From the NCBI RefSeq assembly GCF_039822625.1, contig NZ_JBDLLG010000025.1, forward strand, positions 10,997 to 74,996: a stretch of 64,000 nt of DNA, read 5' to 3'. The notes under the pieces were generated by a model that did not search any database, was not told the origin of the DNA, and was given only the letters and a program-made list of their open reading frames with translations. The position numbers were made by a program, and so were the translations under genes. Source of the stretch: Marinimicrobium locisalis. Lineage in GTDB: Bacteria > Pseudomonadota > Gammaproteobacteria > Pseudomonadales > Cellvibrionaceae. Of the stretch, positions 16,575 through 26,088 are shown in pieces (position 1 is the stretch's first letter; the number at the start of each line of letters is the position of its first letter).

Positions 16575-17702
16575 TTACTGCTCCCCGATGGCGGAACCGT
16601 GCTCTTCAATGGACTCCGGCAGCACCTGTTGGCCTTCCTGCAGCGCTTCGTTGCCCCGGGTAATGACGACGGCTCCGGCTTCCAGGCCCGAACGGATTTC
16701 CACCCAGCCCGAAGCGCTCATTCCGGTCTCTACCTGTTGCTCCCGTACGGAGCTGACCTCCCCCTCGGAAGGTTCGGTAATGACCCAAACGGTGACGCGG
16801 CCGTCGGGGTAACGAATCAAGGCATCTCGGGGCACGGCGATGCCGGTTTGCCCCGTGTTCAGGCGCAGGGCGCCGGAGGCGGACATGCCGGGAATCAGCG
16901 TGACGTTCTCATCCTCCGGTGCGCTCACCCGAAGCAGAAAGGTGCGGGCGCCGCTCTCGCTAAGGGGGACCTTGCGGTGAATAGCGGCATTGAAGGTGCG
17001 GTCCGGATAGGCGTCGAAACGCAAGTCCATGTTCGCGGAAGGATCAACTTCGGGGTAATACCGCTGAGGGACCTGGAAGTGAACCCGCAGGGGGCTGATG
17101 GCGACCATATCCACCAAAGTGTCGCCGGGAGTGACCCATTCACCAAGATCCACAAGCCGGGCGCTGATCACACCGGTGTAGGGCGCCCGTACCCGGTGGC
17201 GCTCGAGTTCGGCTTCCAGGCGCGCCAGGTTGGCGCGCGCGGCATCGCGGGTCGACTCCTGAACACTGACTTGGGCTTCCAGCGTTCGGACCTCGCTGGC
17301 GGCGATAGCACCGCTTTCCAGATTCTTCGCTTCGGTGAGTCGCCGCTGACGGTCTCGCAGCTCGGCTTCCGCCCCTTTGAGTTCGGCCTGGGCACGGTCC
17401 CGGTCGATGCCGGTCAGTTCCGGGTCCAGTTCCAGAAGCAGGTCCCCTGTTTCAACGGTATCGCCAATATTGGCCTCAATGCGATGAACAATGCCTTCCA
17501 CTTGGGGTGAGATTTGGGACTGGCGTTCGGCGTTGACCGAACCGGTTACCGGCACCGTTTCAATCAGCGGCTGCTCATTCAAACGCACCGCCTCGACCCG
17601 AGTGGCCTGCTCCGGCGATTGCGCCAACGCCGGGGCTTGAAAGAGTATAATTGTGCTGAGCGCAGTCCAAAGGAACCGCTGGGCGGTGTTCAGGGTCTTC
17701 AT
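16575..17702 (-). CDS. RND efflux periplasmic adaptor subunit (membrane fusion protein)
   Basis: A 375-residue HlyD/AcrA-type adaptor. The N-terminus has a signal peptide (about 1-27, ending APALAQ). The first half of the lipoyl domain is visible as GSVNAERQSQISPQVEGIV and the second half as RVRAPYTGVISARLVDLGEWV. Between them lies an alpha-helical hairpin rich in Glu, Arg and Ala (about residues 100-170). A beta-barrel and membrane-proximal domain follow. It joins the RND transporter 3 bases downstream to an outer-membrane channel. First gene of an operon running adaptor, RND, RCK channel. Confidence 0.93.
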   Translation of the reverse strand: MKTLNTAQRFLWTALSTIILFQAPALAQSPEQATRVEAVRLNEQPLIETVPVTGSVNAERQSQISPQVEGIVHRIEANIGDTVETGDLLLELDPELTGIDRDRAQAELKGAEAELRDRQRRLTEAKNLESGAIAASEVRTLEAQVSVQESTRDAARANLARLEAELERHRVRAPYTGVISARLVDLGEWVTPGDTLVDMVAISPLRVHFQVPQRYYPEVDPSANMDLRFDAYPDRTFNAAIHRKVPLSESGARTFLLRVSAPEDENVTLIPGMSASGALRLNTGQTGIAVPRDALIRYPDGRVTVWVITEPSEGEVSSVREQQVETGMSASGWVEIRSGLEAGAVVITRGNEALQEGQQVLPESIEEHGSAIGEQ

Positions 17703-17851
17703 GTATTGAGGCTCCCGGTATCCGTGGTGAGGCCGAGTTTGTCACGGCTCGGTCATCGCTGTGACCCGAAATTATGGTACTGTTGGGGCATTCAGCGAAC
17801 CCTTCTTCATGTAAGGAAGGGTAAAGTAAAGAGCAATACGGGTGGAACACT

Positions 17852-18196
17852 ATGGCCGATCAATACAACCGGCGCAACGCCGCTTGGCGCGCGGCGCAAG
17901 ACTGGCGCCAACGCGCCCAGTCGTCCGGGCGCTGGCGTGGGCCCAAGCTTTTCCTCGCCTGGTTGGTCTTCGGCGTGCTGATGGTAATGGGGCTGATCAT
18001 CGCCCTGGTTTTCCTGCTGATCGGTTGGATAGCCATGCCCTTTTTGCGCCACCGTCTGCGCAAGCGTACCGAGCACATGCGAGCTCAAGCCCAGGCCGCC
18101 GCGGACCGCGCGGCGGGGCGTGGCGCCCGAACGGACCAGCGCGGGAACGTCATTGAAGGGGACTACTCCGTCGAGGAAAATCGAAATGAACGCTAA
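17852..18196 (+). CDS. Small membrane protein of unknown function
   Basis: A 114-residue protein, start supported by GGTGGAA upstream. The first 30 residues are rich in Arg, Gln and Trp. One long hydrophobic stretch (about 31-64, FLAWLVFGVLMVMGLIIALVFLLIGWIAMPF) may be a single helix or a hairpin. A basic, Ala/Arg-rich tail ends in RGNVIEGDYSVEE. The N-V-I-E-G-D/E-Y tail motif recurs in small gammaproteobacterial membrane proteins of unknown role. The stop overlaps the lipoprotein start downstream by 11 bases, so the two are probably co-translated. Divergent from the RND adaptor gene. Confidence 0.72.
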   Translation: MADQYNRRNAAWRAAQDWRQRAQSSGRWRGPKLFLAWLVFGVLMVMGLIIALVFLLIGWIAMPFLRHRLRKRTEHMRAQAQAAADRAAGRGARTDQRGNVIEGDYSVEENRNER

Positions 18197-18764
18197 CACC
18201 TTGGTTTGGCGGGGACGTACCCTCGGCTTTCTAATGTTCCTTTCTTCGATGCTATTGTTGCCCGGATGCGCTTTCTGGAAAACCGACATCAGCCGGGAAA
18301 GCTGGCCAAAGGAAGCGCCTCCTCGTTCTGTGTTTGAGGCCGAATATGCTGCCGACAAGAACAATCAGGCGGTGCAGAGCGAGGAAGAGTACCTGCTTTG
18401 GGTGAAGCGTTTCTATACCGGCTGGCGGCTTTACGGCGACGGTTGGAACGACCTGGTGCCGGAAGTGCTCTCGGATATTGAGGATCCGGACGTTCTCCAA
18501 GAGCTGGAGAATACGCTTTACACCATCGGCCGGGATATCGCCAGTGAGTGGGCCAAAGACACCGAGGACCGCCGAGTCCATACCCGGCATCTGTCAGTGT
18601 GGGGTAACGCCATGCGAGATGCCATGACCCGCGGTGAAACTGAGGAATTGATTAACAATATCGCTCGTGATGTCGACCGTCTGATGGATCGCCAGCTTAC
18701 GGTTGGAGATATTACTTCGGGCCGTTACCACGAAGAAGACGAAGACGACGTTTTTCGCCCCTAG
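18186..18764 (+). CDS. Hypothetical lipoprotein
   Basis: A 192-residue protein. The start at 18186 is preferred because it gives a clean lipoprotein signal: TLGFLMFLSSMLLLPGC with the lipobox LLPGC. The mature part is acidic and helical, with repeated aromatic residues (EEYLLWVKRFYTGWRLYGDGW) and a very acidic C-terminus (HEEDEDDVF). I recognise no family. Overlap with the upstream membrane protein suggests an envelope-linked pair. The stop lies just before a GC-rich hairpin that separates it from the convergent GH15-like gene. Confidence 0.75.
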   Translation: MNANTLVWRGRTLGFLMFLSSMLLLPGCAFWKTDISRESWPKEAPPRSVFEAEYAADKNNQAVQSEEEYLLWVKRFYTGWRLYGDGWNDLVPEVLSDIEDPDVLQELENTLYTIGRDIASEWAKDTEDRRVHTRHLSVWGNAMRDAMTRGETEELINNIARDVDRLMDRQLTVGDITSGRYHEEDEDDVFRP

Positions 18765-18770
18765 TGGCCG

Positions 18771-18791
18771 CGCCCGCCGCTCAAGCGGGCG
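18771..18791. terminator. GC hairpin between convergent genes
   Basis: CGCCCGC (18771-18777) pairs with GCGGGCG (18785-18791) across a 7-base loop and is followed by TTT on the plus strand. It sits at the meeting point of the lipoprotein gene and the GH15-like gene, whose stop codon lies in the loop. A probable terminator for the plus-strand unit. Confidence 0.65.
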
Positions 18792-21700
18792 TTTCCTCCC
18801 GATCCAGTTCTCTTAGTATGCGATGGACGTACTCCTGGAGCACGCCGGGCGCTTGCTCCAGGAGGCTGTCGAGGTCGCGGGCGTTGTCGCGGCCTTCCTC
18901 GCGCTCCTGCACAAACTGTTTGGCCGCCGCTTCCAACACCTGACTGAAAACCACCGGCTCCTCGAAATAGGCTTCCGGATGCGCTTTACAGTATTGGGTG
19001 AACACATAGAGCGCTTCGACTACGGCGCTTTTGTAGTAGGCCGGGTGCAGGTGCTGCGTCAGGCCATCGATCAGCTGCGCGAAACTCTCCTCCCCGGAGG
19101 TCATGGAGCTGCGCACCAGTTCGCAATCCAGTGTTGAGTCGTCGCTGTCCCGGTCCCCAAACTCCAGAATACTGGCGTGGGACAAACTTTGCCAAATGGC
19201 CTTCAGGAAGTCGTTGTCAAAACGAGTGATCAGCCCGCGGGCCAGGCGCCACTCAAACCAGTCCGCGTCCAGCGCGTGGTATTGCACCGCATCACTGATG
19301 GCGACGCTGTCGGACGCGGCGTTTTCAAAGGGTTTGCTGAGCTGAATGTCTTGGGAAAAAATTCGCCGTTGATAGGTAAGAATGTCCACCAACCGCTGCA
19401 TAACGGTGGAGGGGGGCAGAATACCCAATTCATCGAGTGAACAATAGTCTTCCGTCATATGCCCCTGGCGCAAACACAGCTGCATAAAATTGTGCAAATG
19501 AATCGAGCGTAAGCCTTCGAACAACTCCGGACGAGTGCGAACAAGGGTGCCTATTTGGGCCAGCATCTCCTGGGCCAGTGTTCGTTCCACGGGGTCCTCG
19601 TAGGTTTTGAGAATGCCGGCCATTAACTCGTCATTATTGAGTTGGGCGCTGACCACAAACTGGTGCTTCTGATCCCCCAGAACGATTAACAGGTGGCGCA
19701 CCGCCAGCACCGATAGGCTGCCCGCCAGATCGGGATGGAATCGATTGAGGGCGGCAAAACAATAGCGGGCGAGCAGCCAGTGGTTCAGTTCACGGGCACG
19801 GCGATAAAGCACCTCCAGCCACTGCTGCACGACAACGGCTTCCCCATCGTGGGTGCCCACCAGGTTGTCCAGCTCACGCTTGCTCAAAAACTCATTCAGT
19901 TGATGCTGAACCTCCACTTGTGCGCCGTCGGCCACTTGATCCCAGATCGCCTGCGCGGCGGGGTCCAGGTCGTCCCAGTGGCTTTGGCAGAGGCTGCAGG
20001 GCCTCGGCCCAAAGGGATTGAAGTCCATGTTGTCCACGCACAGGGAGTTGACCCGCGAGGCCCGGTAGGCCAAGTTCGCGGACGCATAGCCCACGTGCTC
20101 GTGTTCGGTGCGCAACTGCAGGGACCGGATCGCGGCGAACAGTTCTTCCACGTTGGGCATTTGGCACAGTTCATGGGTTAGCAGCAGCGTGAACACCGCC
20201 ACTTCCTGGTTGATCCAGTGTTTTCGAATATGCTCGATCTCTTGCGCGAGGCTTTCGCTGAACCAGCGGGCATCGTATAACCGATAGTCGTCCTCTTCAC
20301 TTTGTAACCAAGACAGGCTCAAGTAGACCTTGCCATTAATCTGGTAGGTTTGGGAGCTGGCCAGACTTTGCAAACGACGTGCGGGTCGGCCGGTGAGCCG
20401 CAGCGCCGCATTCGCCCCAACAGCGCTGTAGGCTTTGACCAGCTCCGGCGCCGAAAGCGCCACCAGCGGTTGAATATCCTGCAGGCTTTCGGCGATTACG
20501 CCGCTTTCGGACAGGGTCGCCTTGGTGGTTTCGTTGTCGGTCAGTACCACCAGAGCAATCTGCGACTTAATGAACTTGGTGGCTCTTCGGCGCAAAGCCA
20601 AGGGGTCCAAGTGATCCGGCTCAAGCAACCCCTCGTGCAAGATCAGCCCCGTCCAGTATAGGCTTTGAGCCCACACCAGCGGCACATTCTCATTGGCCAC
20701 TCGCTTTTGAGAGCCCGGGTGTTTTTTCTCCGTGCCGATACACTCTTCGGGTAAATAGTAAAGTTCCGGCAGCAAACCGGTGTCGCCCACCTTCACCATA
20801 AGCGACTCAAGCCGCTCGCGGTAGTGCTGGGCGGTGGATTCGTTGCCGTCAAACAGCGCCTGTATGTAGAGGTAGGTAAAAAATAGCGGCCATTCGGATT
20901 CGATGTGCTCGAAGTTGACCAGCTCGGAGTGCTCATAATAGATGCGCGAGGTTTCCTCCACCGCCGTTTGGTGGCCGTCCCAAATAAAGCGTTTGCAGCC
21001 GTAGTGGCCGCCGAGCTTTGCCAGCACCTCATCGCGGGTCCGGGTCACCAGTTTCTCCCGGCTGACGGCAAAGGCGGGAAAGCCGATGATGCTCAGCAGC
21101 GCGCTATCCACCTCTTTCGAGACGGACTCCCGTGGCAGCAGGGAGGCCAAGGTGGTCCGCGCCAGGGAAATGGCGTCGGCGACGACGTGGATGGTTGCGC
21201 GCTGGTCGGCGTTGGGCCCAAACAGGTTGAACCCGTCCAGCGCTTGCAGTGCGGCCTTGGCCATGCCCACGGAGCTGGCGTTTATCTCGGTTTTGCCATT
21301 GTTAATCTTGTTGCCTCGCTCCCATATACCGTAGTCCGGGGTCCGATAGGCGCTGGAAATGTAGTACACCAGGTTCTGGACAAAGTCGACTTCCCCAAAG
21401 GTGGTGACGATGCGCAGGCCCGAGGCGGTCATCTGCGCCAACATTAGCAGATACAGCGAGGTGGCATCGATCTGCAAGTGCCCCCAGGCGTCATCGGCCA
21501 CCACCGTCAGGCCCGATGCGGTATCATATTTGGCGTGCAGAGCGTCTTGTGGGGCGAGGGTGGATTTGAAGGTTTCCACCTTCTCCGCCTGGCGCATCAT
21601 GGCCTGGAGCAGCCCGCGCATCAGCTTGATGGTGGCCTGCTCCATTTGATCACTGCGCTTCTTATCCCCCGCGTGGCGCAGAGCCATCCCCAGGGACCAG

Positions 21701-21867
21701 ACACAAATGATGGAATAGACGTTGTCCCGAACCCAGGCGTCGGTGTAATCACCGTGGTGGTTGACGCTGGTGCTGGCCGGGAGCAGGCCCGTGACCGGGT
21801 GCTGGCGGCTGAGGATGACCGATTCAATCTCGTGAAATAACCGATTCAGTACTGACTTGCTTTTCAT
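18781..21867 (-). CDS. GH15-like protein related to phosphorylase kinase alpha/beta regulatory subunits
   Basis: A 1028-residue cytoplasmic protein (no signal peptide). The ATG at 21867 starts MKSKSVLNRLFHEIESVILS, the usual start of this group; the open frame upstream overlaps the divergent FAN1 promoter. The N-terminal 550 residues form an alpha/alpha glucoamylase-type toroid: GLLPASTSVNHHGDYTDAW, VVADDAWGHLQIDATSLYLL, ERGNKINNGKTEINASSVGM and NVPLVWAQSLYWTGLIL are segments shared with eukaryotic phosphorylase kinase alpha/beta and their bacterial homologues. The C-terminal half is helical with no catalytic domain I can recognise. In eukaryotes the protein regulates a kinase; bacterial homologues have no settled role. 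Whether it hydrolyses, binds or senses a glucan cannot be read from sequence. Transcribed alone, divergent from the FAN1 gene. Confidence 0.82.
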   Translation of the reverse strand: MKSKSVLNRLFHEIESVILSRQHPVTGLLPASTSVNHHGDYTDAWVRDNVYSIICVWSLGMALRHAGDKKRSDQMEQATIKLMRGLLQAMMRQAEKVETFKSTLAPQDALHAKYDTASGLTVVADDAWGHLQIDATSLYLLMLAQMTASGLRIVTTFGEVDFVQNLVYYISSAYRTPDYGIWERGNKINNGKTEINASSVGMAKAALQALDGFNLFGPNADQRATIHVVADAISLARTTLASLLPRESVSKEVDSALLSIIGFPAFAVSREKLVTRTRDEVLAKLGGHYGCKRFIWDGHQTAVEETSRIYYEHSELVNFEHIESEWPLFFTYLYIQALFDGNESTAQHYRERLESLMVKVGDTGLLPELYYLPEECIGTEKKHPGSQKRVANENVPLVWAQSLYWTGLILHEGLLEPDHLDPLALRRRATKFIKSQIALVVLTDNETTKATLSESGVIAESLQDIQPLVALSAPELVKAYSAVGANAALRLTGRPARRLQSLASSQTYQINGKVYLSLSWLQSEEDDYRLYDARWFSESLAQEIEHIRKHWINQEVAVFTLLLTHELCQMPNVEELFAAIRSLQLRTEHEHVGYASANLAYRASRVNSLCVDNMDFNPFGPRPCSLCQSHWDDLDPAAQAIWDQVADGAQVEVQHQLNEFLSKRELDNLVGTHDGEAVVVQQWLEVLYRRARELNHWLLARYCFAALNRFHPDLAGSLSVLAVRHLLIVLGDQKHQFVVSAQLNNDELMAGILKTYEDPVERTLAQEMLAQIGTLVRTRPELFEGLRSIHLHNFMQLCLRQGHMTEDYCSLDELGILPPSTVMQRLVDILTYQRRIFSQDIQLSKPFENAASDSVAISDAVQYHALDADWFEWRLARGLITRFDNDFLKAIWQSLSHASILEFGDRDSDDSTLDCELVRSSMTSGEESFAQLIDGLTQHLHPAYYKSAVVEALYVFTQYCKAHPEAYFEEPVVFSQVLEAAAKQFVQEREEGRDNARDLDSLLEQAPGVLQEYVHRILRELDREETPA

Positions 21868-22090
21868 AGGCTTACGACACCAACCTGGGCCGAGCGGAAG
21901 AAAAAATGGGTTTTTGCCCTCTGGGCCGCTATTAATGCCAAGAAGCTCCGGCATTAATAGAGGTGCCCTTAGTATATTGATAGAATACCGCTGCCGATAT
22001 GACAATACGTTGGCATCGGTAACCTTCATACAATTGCGAAGCACGATCTGTGCCCAGAGCACCCCAGGCACGGGGCACCGGAGTAACCTT

Positions 22091-23803
22091 TTGAGCACCC
22101 TCGCCCCCCAAACGCAAGACCCCGCGGCACAGGGTCCAGCGCCCCTGGAGGACCCACTGTACTACCTGCGCAACTTTGAGTGGGTGTTGGCGTGGGTCAG
22201 CCACCGCTATGAGGATTTGCTACCCGAACCAGAGCGGGACTTTATCCAGGCGGCGCAGGCCCTGCCCGGGGCGAGCCGGGGCCTTTTGGCTCGAATGGTA
22301 ATGCGCAAGGGCGACCTGTTTCGGCCCGAGGCGCTCAAGTACCCCGAACTGGGGGACACCGTTTCTGTCGCCGAACCCCTGCGGCGCCAAGGCTGGCTGG
22401 ATACGCAGCCGATATTGGCGCTGGAGGACCTGTTTCGGCTGGTGACCTGGAACAACCTTAAGGCCCCCTTGGCGCCCTGGCTCAGAGACCTCGGCCTAAC
22501 CCCCTCAACCACCCGCAAGGGCGAGGCGCTGACACAGTTGCAGGCGCTTGCGCCGGAGCCTCGCACCATGGCCGGTTGGGGCCTGCCGAACCAGAGTGTC
22601 TGGCGACTGGAAGTCATGCCCCTCTGCGATCGCCTCCGGTGGTTGTTTTTCGGAAACCCTTACCAAGACTGGTCGGAATTCGTGCTAACGGAGCTGGGGT
22701 GGTACCAGTATGAACCGGTGGTGTTCGACGAGCGCGCTCGCGCGGTGCACTCGCGCACCGAACTGGAGACTTACTGGCAGCTGTTGGAGTGCCGCCGCCA
22801 GTGGCAAGAAGAGGAGTCGCCGGAAGCGGTGATGCCCCGGCTGCCTTCCGAGCCCAGCGACAACCCTTGGCTAAGCCGCCACTATCATCGCTTGCTGTTC
22901 AAATTGGGCCGCCACTGGGAGCGGGCAGGGGAGTGGGGGCAAGCGCGGGCGCTGTATGAGACCTGCACCTATCCCGGCGCCCGCGGCCGCCGACTGCGGG
23001 TATTGGAGCGGCAGGAAGCGTTTGAGGCCGCACTGGCGCTGGCGACGGAAGCTCAGCAAGCTCCTGAAAGCGAAGCGGAAGCCCAGCAGCTGGAGCGGCT
23101 GGTCCCTAGGTTGCGGCGTAAGCTGTTTAACGAGAAAGCGGCGAGGGCCGCAAGCCCGGAGGCCGAGCAAATATCCCTGGCTCTACCGGTCAGTGATGGG
23201 GTGGAGCAAGCGGTGCAGGCACACCTTAGCCAGCCCGAAGCACCGATTTACTACACTGAGAATACGTTACTTACCGGCGTGTTCGGGTTACTCTGCTGGG
23301 AGCCCGTGTTCCAGCCCGTGCCCGGAGCATTCTTCCATCCCTTTCAGCGGGGCCCGGCGGACCTGTACTGGCCGGAGTTTTACCAGCGCCGGGCGGACGC
23401 CTTTGACGCCTGCCTGGAAATGCTCGATGACGGACGCTATGTGGCACAGATCTGGCGTAATTTCCGAGAAAAGTGGGGCCGCCAATCGCCGTTTGTATTT
23501 TGGGGCGCGCTGGACGAGGAGCGACTGGCGCTGGCACTGGAGTGCATTCCGTCGGAGCACCTCAAATTGTGCTTCCGGCGCCTGTTGCACGATGTTAAAG
23601 CCAACCGTGCCGGCCTGCCGGATCTGATCCAGTTTTTCCCGAGCACCCGAGCCTACCGAATGATCGAAGTCAAAGGCCCGGGGGACCGCCTGCAAGACAA
23701 CCAAAAACGGTGGTTGGCGTTCTTCCACCGCCACGAAATGCCCGTGGCGGTGTGCTACGTCACTTGGCGGGCTTCGGAGCAGGGCGAAGAGGGCACGGAA
23801 TGA
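22091..23803 (+). CDS. FAN1-type structure-specific nuclease (VRR-NUC domain)
   Basis: A 570-residue FAN1 homologue, an enzyme that trims 5' flaps and helps unhook DNA interstrand cross-links. I place the start at a TTG (22091) because GGAG lies 7 bases upstream and the length then matches bacterial FAN1; the only ATG choices lie far upstream, across the divergent promoter. N-terminal SAP-like and helical region (LYYLRNFEWVLAWVSHRYEDL, about 25-45), a TPR-like helical middle (about 260-330), then the C-terminal VRR-NUC domain with G-L-P-D-L-I-Q-F, MIEVKGPGDRLQDNQKRW. The PD...EVK residues (Asp near 511, Glu near 526, Lys near 528) are present, so it should be active. Its stop overlaps the helicase start (ATGA). 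Confidence 0.9.
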   Translation: MSTLAPQTQDPAAQGPAPLEDPLYYLRNFEWVLAWVSHRYEDLLPEPERDFIQAAQALPGASRGLLARMVMRKGDLFRPEALKYPELGDTVSVAEPLRRQGWLDTQPILALEDLFRLVTWNNLKAPLAPWLRDLGLTPSTTRKGEALTQLQALAPEPRTMAGWGLPNQSVWRLEVMPLCDRLRWLFFGNPYQDWSEFVLTELGWYQYEPVVFDERARAVHSRTELETYWQLLECRRQWQEEESPEAVMPRLPSEPSDNPWLSRHYHRLLFKLGRHWERAGEWGQARALYETCTYPGARGRRLRVLERQEAFEAALALATEAQQAPESEAEAQQLERLVPRLRRKLFNEKAARAASPEAEQISLALPVSDGVEQAVQAHLSQPEAPIYYTENTLLTGVFGLLCWEPVFQPVPGAFFHPFQRGPADLYWPEFYQRRADAFDACLEMLDDGRYVAQIWRNFREKWGRQSPFVFWGALDEERLALALECIPSEHLKLCFRRLLHDVKANRAGLPDLIQFFPSTRAYRMIEVKGPGDRLQDNQKRWLAFFHRHEMPVAVCYVTWRASEQGEEGTE

Positions 23804-26064
23804 CCGAGTCTTATCGGGTCTCGGTCCGGGCTCTGTGCGAGTTTACCGCCAAAACCGGTGACCTGGATCTACGCTTCACCCCATCCCCCACGGCCCGGGA
23901 GGGTATGGAAGGGCACTTGGCGGTGGCGCGCCGCCGGGGGGAGCAATATCAAACGGAAATCGCCCTGAGCGGGGAGTATGATGCGTTGACCGTTCGCGGG
24001 CGGGCCGACGGCTATACGCCGGAGATAAACCGTTTGGAGGAAATCAAAACCTTTCGGGGGGATTTGGAGCTGCTGCCGGAGAACCACCGGGCACTGCACT
24101 GGGCTCAGGCCAAAATCTACGGCTGGCTGATGTGCCAGCGGGAGGGGCTGGAGACCATTGAGCTGGCGCTGGTGTACTTCGACATCGTTAAACAGCAGGA
24201 AACCCTCGTTAAAGAATCCTTTAGTGCCAATGACTTAGAAGCATTTTTTAAAGCTCAATGTCACACCTTTTTAGCCTGGGCGAAACAGGAGTTGGCCCAT
24301 CGTCGGGCCCGGGATAGCGCCGCTGAAGGCCTCCAGTTCCCCCACCCGGACTTCCGGTTTGGCCAACGCCCGCTGGCCGAAGCGGTCTACCGGGGCGCCG
24401 CCACCGGGCAGTGCCTATTGGCCGAAGCCCCCACCGGAATTGGTAAAACCCTGGGCACGCTGTTCCCCCTGGTTAAGGCCATGCCCACCCAGCAGCTGGA
24501 CAAAATTCTGTTTCTGACCGCCAAAACGCCGGGACGAGCGCTGGCCCTTGGGGCGATTGCCCAGCTTGAGCTCCCCGAGCTGAGGACCCTGGAGCTGGTC
24601 GCCCGGGACAAAAGCTGCGAACACCCGGACAAGGCCTGCCACGGGGACTCCTGCCCCCTGGCTGAAGGCTTTTACGACCGACTGCCCGAGGCCCGGGCGG
24701 AGGCTGTGAGGGAGCCGCAACTAACCCAATCCCGCCTGCGGGATCTGGCTCTGCACCACGGCATCTGCCCCTACTACTTGAGCCAGGAAATGGCCCGCTG
24801 GAGCGACGTGGTCGTGGGGGATTACAACTACTATTACGACCAAAGCGCCATGCTTTACGCCCTCACCACCCAGCAACAGTGGCGAACGGCGGTGCTGGTG
24901 GACGAGGCTCACAACCTGGTGGAGCGGGCCCGGGGAATGTACTCAGCCGCCCTGAACCAGATTCAGTTCCGCGCCACCAAAAAGCAGGCACCCAAGGCCC
25001 TCAAAAACCCCTTGGAAAAGGTCAACCGCGCCTGGAATGCCCTCAACCGGGCCCAACCCGACGAGGAAGAGTTTGTCATCCAGGCCGAGCTGCCAGAGGA
25101 CTTCAACCACAGCCTGCAGTTGGCCACCGCCGCCATCACCGACTACCTAACAGAACACCCCTTCGCGCTGGATAGCGATTTGATGCAGTTCTACTTTGAT
25201 GCCTTGCAGTTCCTGCGGGTGGTAGAGCTTTTCGAGCCACAAAGCTTCCTGTGTGACGTGGAGTGGCTAAAGCCAAACCGGGGCCGGAAGGGGACCCTTG
25301 TCAGCCTGCGCAACCTGATTCCCGCCGAGCAGCTTAAACCCCGGTTTGAGGCGGCCCACAGCACGACGCTGTTCTCCGGGACTTTGCGGCCGGCCCGCTA
25401 CTATCGAGACCTGCTTGGCCTGCCCGCCGATACCGTGGCCATGGAAATGCCATCGCCCTTTAGCGCGGAGCAGCTGCGCATTCACACTGCTCCCGACATA
25501 TCCACCCGTTACCGGGACCGGTCCGCGTCCATTGCGCCCATTGCCCGTCTTATTAACCAACAGTACCGGGAAATGCCCGGCAACTACTTGGCGTTTTTCA
25601 GTAGCTATCAATACCTGCAGCAGGTACTGGAGGCGGTTCAAACCGAGTACACGGCGCTGCCCGTTTGGGCCCAAAACCGTCGAATGAGTGAGAGCGCCCG
25701 CCAGGAGTTTCTGGACACTTTTCAGGAAAACGGCCAGGGTATCGGTTTTGCCGTGCTCGGAGGCGTTTTCGGGGAGGGGGTGGACCTGCCGGGGGACCGC
25801 CTCATTGGTGCATTCATCGCCACCCTGGGGCTGCCCCAGGTCAACCCGGTCAATGAGGCCTTAAAGCAACGTCTCGATGAACAGTTCGGGCAGGGCTATA
25901 ATGACACCTACCTCTATCCGGGCCTGAGAAAAGTCGTTCAGGCCGCCGGCCGGGTTATCCGCAGCGAGCGGGATCGGGGGGTGATACACTTGATTGACGA
26001 CCGTTTCCGCTGGAAGCAAGTGAAGGATTTGCTGCCCGGCTGGTGGCCCACCTCGGGGTGGTGA
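23800..26064 (+). CDS. Rad3/XPD-DinG-type DNA helicase with N-terminal PD-(D/E)xK nuclease domain
   Basis: A 754-residue protein. Residues 1-170 form a RecB/Cas4-like nuclease fold: VRGRADGY, LEEIKTF and HWAQAKIYGWL are the GRxD, ExK and QxxxY motifs. The helicase starts near 200 with Walker A EAPTGIGKT (about 208-216). Four cysteines at about 273, 279, 284 and 323 fit the 4Fe-4S cluster of XPD/DinG helicases. The DEAH box is VLVDEAHN (near 367) and motif VI is QAAGRVIRSERD near the C-terminus. A 5'-3' helicase joined to a nuclease, translationally coupled to FAN1, suggests a joint role in processing cross-linked or branched DNA. The pairing of FAN1 with this helicase is known in other gammaproteobacteria. 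Confidence 0.9.
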   Translation: MTESYRVSVRALCEFTAKTGDLDLRFTPSPTAREGMEGHLAVARRRGEQYQTEIALSGEYDALTVRGRADGYTPEINRLEEIKTFRGDLELLPENHRALHWAQAKIYGWLMCQREGLETIELALVYFDIVKQQETLVKESFSANDLEAFFKAQCHTFLAWAKQELAHRRARDSAAEGLQFPHPDFRFGQRPLAEAVYRGAATGQCLLAEAPTGIGKTLGTLFPLVKAMPTQQLDKILFLTAKTPGRALALGAIAQLELPELRTLELVARDKSCEHPDKACHGDSCPLAEGFYDRLPEARAEAVREPQLTQSRLRDLALHHGICPYYLSQEMARWSDVVVGDYNYYYDQSAMLYALTTQQQWRTAVLVDEAHNLVERARGMYSAALNQIQFRATKKQAPKALKNPLEKVNRAWNALNRAQPDEEEFVIQAELPEDFNHSLQLATAAITDYLTEHPFALDSDLMQFYFDALQFLRVVELFEPQSFLCDVEWLKPNRGRKGTLVSLRNLIPAEQLKPRFEAAHSTTLFSGTLRPARYYRDLLGLPADTVAMEMPSPFSAEQLRIHTAPDISTRYRDRSASIAPIARLINQQYREMPGNYLAFFSSYQYLQQVLEAVQTEYTALPVWAQNRRMSESARQEFLDTFQENGQGIGFAVLGGVFGEGVDLPGDRLIGAFIATLGLPQVNPVNEALKQRLDEQFGQGYNDTYLYPGLRKVVQAAGRVIRSERDRGVIHLIDDRFRWKQVKDLLPGWWPTSGW

Positions 26065-26088
26065 AGTGGTAATGGGTTGTTGGGAATG

